The notes beneath the pieces are model-generated. The model saw nothing but the letters and a program-made list of their open reading frames with translations. It had not been told where the DNA came from and made no database searches. The position numbers and the translations under genes were made by a program. DNA of 7,426 nucleotides from DATEAX01 sp035288145 (lineage in GTDB: Bacteria > Patescibacteriota > UBA1384 > UBA12157 > JAENIV01), in assembly GCA_035288145.1 (NCBI GenBank), contig DATEAX010000034.1:1-7426 (forward strand), written 5' to 3'. The stretch's first letter is position 1. Every line of letters starts with the position of its first letter. Positions 1-4,449 of this stretch are shown here, in pieces.

Positions 1-1
1 T

Positions 2-277
2 ATAGCAGGATCAACTACTTTCAACATTCGAGCTGACGGGACAATGACGCCATGTGCGTTGTTGGATGTGCCAATGATGAACATTTCCAATATGACTATT
101 GAGGAAATAGCCGCGGGATACCAAGCGTGTGCAATAGTGAAGAACATGCTAGATATGAACCTTAAAGGTAAATGTGGAAAGTGTAGTAAAAAGTATCAAT
201 GTGGTGGTTGTCGAGCACGTGCCTTAGCTCACCATGGCGATTATCTGGCAGAAGATCCAGATTGTTGGTTGGAGTAA
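2..277 (+). CDS. Radical SAM protein, C-terminal SPASM domain (5' truncated by window edge)
   Basis: The frame is open from the left edge and stops at TAA 275-277, so only the last 91 residues are present. They form a SPASM-type auxiliary iron-sulfur domain. The segment begins with the usual strand 'NIRADGTMTPC', which carries the first cysteine, and then has Cys-x2-Cys-x5-Cys-x2-Cys (CGKCSKKYQCGGC) followed by RARA and a last cysteine in DPDC. In the family these cysteines bind one or two auxiliary [4Fe-4S] clusters beside the radical-SAM cluster, which would lie in the missing N-terminal part. The CGGCRARA...DPDC ending resembles haem-biosynthesis-like (AhbC/AhbD/NirJ) and peptide-modifying SPASM enzymes. 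The substrate cannot be told from this piece. An ATG at 44-46 is internal to the domain and is not the real start. A terminator follows directly, so this gene ends its transcription unit. Confidence 0.85.
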   Translation: MAGSTTFNIRADGTMTPCALLDVPMMNISNMTIEEIAAGYQACAIVKNMLDMNLKGKCGKCSKKYQCGGCRARALAHHGDYLAEDPDCWLE

Positions 278-303
278 CCGGGTACTTCATGTATCCGGTT
301 TTT
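278..303 (+). terminator. Intrinsic terminator after the SPASM gene
   Basis: An 8-bp stem (CCGGGTAC, 278-285, with GTATCCGG, 291-298, containing one G-T pair) closes a 5-base loop and is followed by five T. It starts one base after the stop codon of the SPASM gene and separates that gene from cysS. Confidence 0.75.
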
Positions 304-310
304 AAATACC

Positions 311-339
311 TTGCAAATTGATTGTAAAATTGTTAAATT
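311..339 (+). promoter_or_regulatory. Candidate promoter of cysS
   Basis: TTGCAA (311-316), a 17-base spacer and TAAATT (334-339) preceded by TGT, an extended -10 pattern. It lies just past the terminator and would start transcription only a few bases before the cysS ATG. The region is AT-rich, so chance matches are possible. Confidence 0.4.
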
Positions 340-349
340 TAAGGTAATA

Positions 350-1780
350 ATGTTAAAAATATACAATACTTTAAGTCGAAAATTAGAATCTTTTAAACCG
401 ATAAGTCCGCCAAGAGTTAATTTATATAGTTGTGGTCCGACGGTTTATAATTATGCTCATATTGGTAATTTGAGGGCTTTTATTTTTGTAGACCTATTAA
501 AACGTTACCTTGAATATTCTAACTTTCAGGTGAAGCATGTGATGAATATCACTGACGTGGACGACAAAACAATTAAAGCAAGCAAAGAGAACAAAAAACC
601 CCTTAATGAGTTTACCACCTTTTATTTAAAAGCTATTTTGAATGATTTTAAAACCCTCAATATTAAAGAACCTGATATTGTGCCGCGGGCGACAGAAAAT
701 ATTAACGAAATGGTTGATCTAATTTTGATAATGATAAAAAAAGGTTATGCTTACAAAAAAGATGGTTCGATCTATTTTAAAATATCAAATTTTTCTTCTT
801 ATGGTCAATTGGCAAATTTAGAACAGCAGAATCTAAAACAGAATGCTAGTGGGCGGTTAAGCAGTGATGAGTATCAAAAAGAAGAAGTTAACGATTTTGT
901 GTTGTGGAAGGCTTGGCGGAAAGAAGATGGTAATGTTTACTGGGATACAAAGATAGGACGAGGTCGCCCAGGATGGCATATTGAATGTTCGGCGATGGCG
1001 ATGAAATATTTAGGTGAAACAATAGATATTCATACAGGAGGTGTTGATTTAATCTTTCCTCATCATACAAATGAAATTGCTCAATCAGAAGCCGTTACAG
1101 GTAAAAAGTTTGTAAAATATTGGTTACATAATGCATTTTTGACGGTTAATAAAGAGAGAATGAGTAAATCCTTAGGTAATTTCTATACACTCAAAGATGT
1201 AATTGATAAAGGTTATGCCCCATTATTAATCAGAATCGTTTTCCTAAAAACTCATTATCGTAGTATGCTCGATTTTTCTTTTGAAGAATTGGAGGATGCT
1301 AAAAATATCGTTATGAAATTTGTTAATTTTTTGTCCGAATTGGAATCTATTGTAAGTCAATCGAAAAATAATCCGAAAATAAACTCTGTTATTGATCATG
1401 CTCATGAAGATTTTTGTATTGCGATGAACGAAGACTTAAATATTAGTAAGGCATTAGCTGTAGTTTTTGATTTTATGAACCAAATTAATAAATCAGTCTC
1501 GGTTTTAAATAAAGAACAGGCAAAAAATATCTTAGATTTCATAATTAAAATTGATTCTGTTTTTGGTTTTATAGATATTTTTTATAGTCAATATAAAAAA
1601 GAATTAAAAAAAATTACAGAAAAACAATTTATCAATAATTTGATCGAAAAACGCAAGCGAGCCAGACAAGAAAGGAATTTTAGATTAGCAGACAAACTGA
1701 AGAACAAATTATTAAAAGAAGGATTGATGGTCAGAGACAAAAGAGACAGCTGTGACTTATCCCTTGCTAAATTTTTATGA
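350..1780 (+). CDS. cysS: Cysteinyl-tRNA synthetase
   Basis: Charges tRNA(Cys) with cysteine using ATP; a cytosolic class I aminoacyl-tRNA synthetase. With the ATG at 350 the protein has 476 residues, close to the usual ~460. I chose this start because AAGG (341-344) sits five bases upstream and MLKIYNTLSRK matches the family N-terminus; the in-frame TTG at 311 would add 13 unlikely residues. Visible motifs are the HIGH-type HIGN (37-40) and the KMSKS-type RMSKS (270-274). The zinc-site residues are C28 (in YSCGPTVYN), C213 (WHIECSAMA), H238 and E242 (FPHHTNEIA), each offset as expected from the E. coli enzyme. The C-terminal anticodon-binding helical region is present. The gene is strikingly AT-rich compared with pheS downstream. 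The last residues lie at a junction with a kinase relic, and the stop codon sits at that border. Confidence 0.98.
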   Translation: MLKIYNTLSRKLESFKPISPPRVNLYSCGPTVYNYAHIGNLRAFIFVDLLKRYLEYSNFQVKHVMNITDVDDKTIKASKENKKPLNEFTTFYLKAILNDFKTLNIKEPDIVPRATENINEMVDLILIMIKKGYAYKKDGSIYFKISNFSSYGQLANLEQQNLKQNASGRLSSDEYQKEEVNDFVLWKAWRKEDGNVYWDTKIGRGRPGWHIECSAMAMKYLGETIDIHTGGVDLIFPHHTNEIAQSEAVTGKKFVKYWLHNAFLTVNKERMSKSLGNFYTLKDVIDKGYAPLLIRIVFLKTHYRSMLDFSFEELEDAKNIVMKFVNFLSELESIVSQSKNNPKINSVIDHAHEDFCIAMNEDLNISKALAVVFDFMNQINKSVSVLNKEQAKNILDFIIKIDSVFGFIDIFYSQYKKELKKITEKQFINNLIEKRKRARQERNFRLADKLKNKLLKEGLMVRDKRDSCDLSLAKFL

Positions 1781-1883
1781 GTCGTCTCGCGAAGCGATCG
1801 AAGATCTGGAAGCTCAAGTGCCCCAAAACAAAGAACAGCTCAAACCTCTGGCTAAGCCGATGAAAAGCGCCGAGGAGTTATAA
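1779..1883 (+). pseudogene. Relic 1: C-terminal tail of a histidine kinase
   Basis: In the frame ending at TAA 1881-1883 the sequence reads ESSREAIEDLEAQVPQ followed by NKEQLKPLAKPMKSAEEL. This aligns without gaps to the tail of relic 2 (2663-2848), where the same tail follows a recognisable kinase ATPase end. About two thirds of the ~30 tail residues match, and many nucleotide differences fall in third codon positions, so the two tails come from diverged paralogous genes and not from a recent duplication. Only about 34 codons remain, with no start codon, no ribosome site and no ATPase motif, so this is a dead 3' scrap. Its 5' border falls at the cysS stop codon. On its own the fragment would be unidentifiable; the assignment rests on relic 2. 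Confidence 0.65.
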
Positions 1884-1924
1884 TTCTTAAGCAAATCTCG
1901 ATACTCTTCAAAGATCTTCTTCTT

Positions 1925-1952
1925 TTGACAAAAGTTATTTTAAAGGTATAAT
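1925..1952 (+). promoter_or_regulatory. Consensus sigma70-type promoter of the HEPN/MNT operon
   Basis: TTGACA (1925-1930), a 16-base spacer and TATAAT (1947-1952): both hexamers are perfect. The start codon at 1967 lies 14 bases after the -10 box, so the leader would be only about 8 bases. Confidence 0.8.
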
Positions 1953-1966
1953 TAAAATGAGGTTTG

Positions 1967-2356
1967 ATGGAGAAAATATTAGAATTTTGGGTTAATGCTT
2001 CCAAAGAAGACTTTGAAACGGCCAAGGCGATGTTTAGAGCTTCGCGATATAATTACACGATGTTTATGTGCCAACAAAGTTTAGAAGATATGCTGAAGGC
2101 AATAATTCTAGTAAAAACCAAAAAACGTCCGCCCTATATTCACGACTTAGTCAAATTATTAGAAATCACGAAGATTAAAATACCTCACGATCTGCTTGAA
2201 AAAGTTGAAGACATCAATCCGCATTATATCCAAGCTCGTTATCACCGGGCTCGTTTCGATCCGAAAATATACAATAAAGCTAACGCTCAAAAAATTATTT
2301 CCGAAACAGAGGAAATTTTAAAATGGCTTACTCAAAAAGAGAAATTAACCAAATAA
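1967..2356 (+). CDS. HEPN-domain RNase toxin of a HEPN/MNT module
   Basis: A 129-residue, all-helical HEPN protein, the expected size for the family. It shows the features of HEPN partners of minimal nucleotidyltransferases: the helix 'MCQQSLEDMLKAIIL' (34-48) and the catalytic Rx4H motif as R54-PPYI-H59 followed by DLVKLL. In HEPN toxins this Arg/His pair forms an RNA-cutting site at a dimer interface. ATG 1967 is preferred over the adjacent TTG 1964 because GAGG (1959-1962) is four bases before it. The gene follows a consensus promoter and its end overlaps the MNT gene by 34 bases, so the two are co-translated. The experimentally studied HepT has a tyrosine two residues after the histidine that its MntA partner adenylylates; here that position is leucine (HDL). 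The fold assignment is firm, but the toxic activity is inferred from family and context. Confidence 0.88.
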   Translation: MEKILEFWVNASKEDFETAKAMFRASRYNYTMFMCQQSLEDMLKAIILVKTKKRPPYIHDLVKLLEITKIKIPHDLLEKVEDINPHYIQARYHRARFDPKIYNKANAQKIISETEEILKWLTQKEKLTK

Positions 2357-2667
2357 CTGGACAATTTATTAAAGAACTAAAGAGGGATTTTAAGGTTGAC
2401 AAAGTAATTCTTTTCGGCTCTTATGCTTATGGCCGCCCCCAAAGACGAAGTGACATTGATATTGCTGTCATCTCTCCAGATTTTACCCATTTAAATGATT
2501 ATGAAAGGATTAAATTACTTTTAGCGGTCGCTCATAGAATAAAAACCCGTGAACCGATTGATTTTGAAACTCTGGGTTATTCTCCGTCCGAATATCAAAA
2601 GGCTGGTTATTACGATATTCCTTTAGGTGAGATTAAAGAAAAAGGGAAGATAGTTTATAGTGCTTGA
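2323..2667 (+). CDS. Minimal nucleotidyltransferase (MNT) antitoxin
   Basis: A 114-residue member of the polymerase-beta nucleotidyltransferase superfamily. The signature GSx10DxD is intact: G32-S33, ten residues (YAYGRPQRRS), then D44-I-D46. A third acidic residue, D80 in the PIDFE strand, is in the expected place to complete the metal site. In studied HEPN/MNT pairs this protein inactivates the HEPN toxin by transferring AMP to it, so it is an enzymatic antitoxin. The ATG at 2323 has AGAGGAA (2308-2314) eight bases upstream and lies inside the HEPN gene (34-base overlap), the usual toxin-first order. The catalytic residues are all present, so the gene looks functional. Its last two residues and stop codon overlap the start of kinase relic 2, so the natural 3' end may have been altered slightly by the junction. 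Confidence 0.9.
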   Translation: MAYSKREINQITGQFIKELKRDFKVDKVILFGSYAYGRPQRRSDIDIAVISPDFTHLNDYERIKLLLAVAHRIKTREPIDFETLGYSPSEYQKAGYYDIPLGEIKEKGKIVYSA

Positions 2668-2848
2668 ACTCCATCACGGCCTGATTTGGGTCGATTCCGT
2701 CGGCCCCGACCACGGCTCGACTTTTACTTTTTCGCTTCCGGAACTGTCATCCAAACAGAAAATCATTGACCTCGAGGCCAAAGTGCCCAAGCCCAAAGAA
2801 CAACTCAAACCCCTCGCCCAACCACCCAAGGAGGCGGAGGAGTTATGA
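2663..2848 (+). pseudogene. Relic 2: histidine-kinase C-terminus (end of ATPase domain plus tail)
   Basis: Reads LELHHGLIWVDSVGPDHGS followed by TFTFSLPEL and a charged, proline-containing tail ending KEAEEL at TGA 2846-2848. The pattern 'ELHxGxIWVxS...GSTFxFxLP' is the last part of a histidine-kinase HATPase_c domain, including the G2-type GSTF. Everything upstream (sensor, dimerisation/His box, N and G1 boxes) is missing. A stop codon (TAG 2651-2653) lies four codons before the first kinase residue in this frame; a GTG at 2660 could in principle open a 62-residue product, but there is no ribosome site. Hand counting gives 32 G+C of 60 at 2701-2760, closer to pheS and the response regulators than to the AT-rich genes around it. 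It is probably what is left of a native kinase gene. Confidence 0.8.
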
Positions 2849-2851
2849 AAT

Positions 2852-2879
2852 TTGACTTTTACGGGAAATTTGTTAAAAT
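2852..2879 (+). promoter_or_regulatory. Promoter of the BECR-RNase/DUF2283 operon
   Basis: TTGACT (2852-2857), a 16-base spacer and TAAAAT (2874-2879) with an upstream TGT (extended -10). The start codon is at 2894, 15 bases after the -10 box. This is nearly the same geometry as the HEPN/MNT promoter, and it starts right after kinase relic 2, as that one follows relic 1. Confidence 0.65.
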
Positions 2880-2893
2880 AAGCATGGGGTTGA

Positions 2894-3196
2894 ATGGTTT
2901 TTATCAAGAAAGAGAAATTCGGTCAGATTATCCGACTAACAGAGGAACGCTGGCATCACATTGTCGAACGGCACCCTGAAATTGAAGGGCAACTGGCAAA
3001 AATTCAATCAACCATTCAAAACCCAGATCTTATTGTTAAAAATCGATATAACAAGAAAGAAAGATACTACCACAGATATTTTAAGAGCTTAAAAAACTAT
3101 TTGATTGTTATCGTCGAATACGAAAAGAATTTCATTATTACTGCCTTTATTTCTAGGAAAATTAAGAAAGGAGAAGTATTATGGAAAAAGCCTTAA
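2894..3196 (+). CDS. Putative BECR/PBECR-type RNase-like toxin
   Basis: A 100-residue basic protein. The pattern 'IRLTEERWHHIVERHPEI' (13-30), then IQNPDLIV (41-48), and 'IITAFISRKIKKGEVLWKK' near the C-terminus matches the small family often annotated as phage-Barnase-EndoU-ColicinE5/D-RelE-like (PBECR) nuclease folds. The histidines H21, H22 and H27 and the threonine in ITAF are the likely active-site residues. No signal peptide or membrane segment is visible. The gene has its own promoter, a very short leader with only a weak ribosome site (GGGG just upstream), and overlaps the DUF2283 gene by 16 bases. That tight pairing suggests a toxin-antitoxin unit. The fold assignment comes from motif recall and not from a search; the toxin role is inferred. 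Confidence 0.65.
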   Translation: MVFIKKEKFGQIIRLTEERWHHIVERHPEIEGQLAKIQSTIQNPDLIVKNRYNKKERYYHRYFKSLKNYLIVIVEYEKNFIITAFISRKIKKGEVLWKKP

Positions 3197-3420
3197 ATTT
3201 TGCCTACGACAAAGAAGGGGATATTTTGGATATTGCTATTGGAAAACCTCAGAAAGCCATTTCTGAAGAAATTTCTAAAGATATTTTTGTCCGTTTGGAA
3301 CCAAAAACCAAAAAAGTCCTAGGTTTTATGATTTTAAATTTCGAAAAAAGATTTGGTAGAACTCACAAGATAGAAACGCTGCCAATTACAGGCGATTTCC
3401 AATTGGCAAAAATCGGTTAA
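3181..3420 (+). CDS. DUF2283 family protein, putative antitoxin of the BECR-like gene
   Basis: A 79-residue protein with the DUF2283 pattern: 'FAYDKEGDILDIAI' (7-20), an EEISKDIFVRLE strand, then 'VLGFMILNFEKRFG' (46-59). The family is a small beta-rich fold of unproven biochemistry that often sits beside small nuclease-like genes, which supports an antitoxin role here. The start at 3181 is strong: AAAGGAG (3167-3173) with a seven-base spacer, located inside the end of the upstream gene, so translation of the two is coupled. The stop codon (TAA 3418-3420) falls within or at the edge of sequence that, one frame over, still reads as the end of a RelE-type toxin, so the last few residues may have been created at a junction. 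Confidence 0.8.
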   Translation: MEKALNFAYDKEGDILDIAIGKPQKAISEEISKDIFVRLEPKTKKVLGFMILNFEKRFGRTHKIETLPITGDFQLAKIG

Positions 3421-3505
3421 CTACTCGTATAGGATTGTTTTTGAGTTTGCAAAAGAAAATACAGTTATTTTCTACGACATCGGCGACCATCGGATATATC
3501 AGTCA
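3404..3505 (+). pseudogene. Relic of a RelE/YafQ-type mRNA interferase toxin (C-terminus only)
   Basis: Frame 2 reads WQKSVNYSYRIVFEFAKEN followed by TVIFYDIGDHRIYQ. This closely follows the C-terminus of RelE/StbE/YafQ-like toxins, where a '(S)VNYSYRIVFEF' strand precedes a hydrophobic strand and an 'DIGxHxxxY' ending. Only about 34 residues survive. There is no start codon, the first two thirds of the toxin are missing, and no antitoxin lies beside it. A stop in this frame (TAG 3371-3373) blocks read-in. The frame runs on without a stop into pheS, so the original toxin stop has been lost. The upstream limit is approximate, since it overlaps the end of the DUF2283 gene. It shows that a third toxin-antitoxin locus once stood here. 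Confidence 0.7.
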
Positions 3506-3508
3506 CCG

Positions 3509-3538
3509 TTGCCAGGCGAGTCGTTTTCCTGCTATAGT
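3509..3538 (+). promoter_or_regulatory. Promoter of pheS, placed for a leaderless mRNA
   Basis: TTGCCA (3509-3514), an 18-base spacer and TATAGT (3533-3538). The pheS ATG is at 3545, six bases after the -10 box, so transcription would begin at or next to the start codon. No Shine-Dalgarno sequence precedes the ATG, which fits leaderless translation. Confidence 0.6.
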
Positions 3539-3544
3539 AAATCT

Positions 3545-4312
3545 ATGACTTCCGGTCACCTCCATCCCTTAACCCAAGTCGAGCGAAAACTGGTGGACAT
3601 CTTTGAAAAGATGGGTTTTGAGGTGGTTGAAGGTCCGGAAATTGAAACGGAATGGTATAATTTCGAAGCCCTAAACATTCCCAAGGACCATCCGGCGCGA
3701 GACATGCAGGCAACATTTATCTTAAAGAATGACAAAGATAGAATCCTCCGCACTCACACCTCGGCGGCGCAGGTCAGATTTATGGAGAAAAATCAGCCGC
3801 CATTTCGGATTATTGTCCCGGGCAAAGTTTTTCGCCGCGACGCCCCCGATGCCTCCCACAGTTTCGAATTTAATCAGCTCGAGGGTTTGGCGGTCGGGGA
3901 AGATATCTCCCTGGCTCATCTTAAAGGCACCCTCAAATCGTTTATCGAGGAATTCTTTGGTTTTAAGACCGCCGTCCGCTTTCGGCCGGGTTATTTTCCT
4001 TTTGTCGAACCCGGCATCGAGGTGGATATAAGTTGCACGATTTGCCAAGGCAAGGGTTGTCCAACCTGCAAAAAAACTGGTTGGCTAGAATTGCTCGGCG
4101 CGGGCATGGTTCATCCCAACGTTTTTAAGGCCGCCGGCTACGACCCGGAAAGACCTGCCTTGCCGGCTCGCCTCGATTCGGCGAAGCGGGCAGGCAGGTG
4201 GCAGGGGTTTGCTTTTGGGGTTGGCCTTGATCGCCTAGCAATGCTTAAATATAAAATAAACGACATCCGGTTGCTCTCGAGCAGTGATTTAAGATTCCTA
4301 AAGCAGTTTTAA
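3545..4312 (+). CDS. pheS: Phenylalanyl-tRNA synthetase alpha subunit, short form
   Basis: Catalytic alpha subunit of the class II PheRS, which charges tRNA(Phe) and normally works as a heterotetramer with PheT. With ATG 3545 it has 255 residues, against about 330-340 in typical bacteria. The N-terminal tRNA-binding coiled coil is absent and the protein starts almost directly at 'GHLHPLT'. The catalytic core is complete: 'LNIPKDHPARD' (43-53), motif 2 around 'FRRDAPDASHSFEFNQLEG' (96-114), and motif 3 'GFAFGVGLDRLAML' (221-234). A Cys-x2-Cys-x4-Cys-x2-Cys knuckle (C164, C167, C172, C175) before GWLELLGAGMVHP is seen in some bacterial PheS. Residues 203-218 are an extra segment encoded by a palindrome. 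An in-frame TTG at 3509 lies in the promoter and has no ribosome site. pheT does not follow; a response regulator does. Confidence 0.97.
   Translation: MTSGHLHPLTQVERKLVDIFEKMGFEVVEGPEIETEWYNFEALNIPKDHPARDMQATFILKNDKDRILRTHTSAAQVRFMEKNQPPFRIIVPGKVFRRDAPDASHSFEFNQLEGLAVGEDISLAHLKGTLKSFIEEFFGFKTAVRFRPGYFPFVEPGIEVDISCTICQGKGCPTCKKTGWLELLGAGMVHPNVFKAAGYDPERPALPARLDSAKRAGRWQGFAFGVGLDRLAMLKYKINDIRLLSSSDLRFLKQF
4151..4198 (+). repeat. In-frame palindromic element inside pheS
   Basis: About 48 bases lie between codons for YDPE and WQGFAFG, positions that in other PheS proteins are almost adjacent. The segment is an imperfect palindrome. Outer arms are ACCTGCCT (4153-4160) and AGGCAGGT (4192-4199); inner arms are GCC/GGC-rich (around GCTCGCC and GGCGAAGC, with a bulge) with a TCGATT-centred loop. 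It adds exactly 16 codons and no stop. It behaves like a repeat element that inserts into genes without breaking the frame, similar in principle to the palindromic elements known in Rickettsia genes. No second copy is visible in this window. Confidence 0.6.
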
Positions 4313-4333
4313 CACCTCGACAATGCTCGGTGT
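4312..4333 (+). terminator. Weak hairpin after pheS, possible terminator
   Basis: ACACC (4312-4316) can pair with GGTGT (4329-4333), extended inside by GA/TC across a two-base bulge. No real T-tract follows, so termination here would be weak. Confidence 0.25.
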
Positions 4334-4338
4334 AGAAT

Positions 4339-4368
4339 TTGCTTGACATGGAAATTATGTTGTATAAT
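4339..4368 (+). promoter_or_regulatory. Promoter of the tail-anchored response regulator
   Basis: A perfect TATAAT (4363-4368). A -35 candidate with good spacing is TTGCTT (4339-4344, 18 bases). A perfect TTGACA is also present (4343-4348) but is only 14 bases from the -10 box, so which hexamer is used is uncertain. Transcription would start near 4375, giving a leader of about 75 bases. Confidence 0.6.
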
Positions 4369-4384
4369 GAATTCAAAGAACTAA

Positions 4385-4441
4385 GTCCGACGTAACGTCG
4401 GACCGCCCGGCCTAAATCCGCCCTTGGCGGATCGGCTTAGG
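4385..4441 (+). promoter_or_regulatory. Structured 5' leader with two strong hairpins
   Basis: First hairpin: GTCCGAC/GTCGGAC arms within 4385-4403, a near-perfect palindrome. Second: ATCCGCC (4416-4422) pairs with GGCGGAT (4426-4432) over a 3-base loop, and the outer arms CCTAA (4411-4415) and TTAGG (4437-4441) pair across a CGGC bulge. The last paired G is the first base of the ribosome site GGAGGG (4441-4446). This could affect mRNA stability or ribosome access. It matches no riboswitch class I recognise. Confidence 0.5.
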
Positions 4442-4449
4442 GAGGGAAA

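Noticed and set aside
888..1070. Minus-strand open frame of 60 codons inside cysS
   Set aside because: It lies wholly opposite conserved cysS codons covering the zinc-site region, and its translation shows no recognisable motif.
1779..2848. Insertion sequence or composite transposon bounded by the two kinase relics
   Set aside because: No transposase, terminal inverted repeats or target duplication is visible, and the relics are too diverged to be the ends of one recent element.
2674..2907. Minus-strand frame of 77 codons opposite kinase relic 2
   Set aside because: The plus-strand frame gives a clear kinase ATPase ending, so the antisense frame is a by-product.
3722..4048. Open frames on both strands inside pheS (also 3556-3753 and 3729-4031)
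   Set aside because: They overlap the catalytic core of pheS; their peptides look like out-of-frame reading of G+C-rich codons and have no ribosome sites.
4343..4368. Perfect TTGACA and TATAAT hexamers as the promoter of the first response regulator
   Set aside because: The spacer is only 14 bases, too short for normal sigma70 use; TTGCTT at 4339-4344 with 18 bases is more likely the -35 element. The promoter itself is kept.
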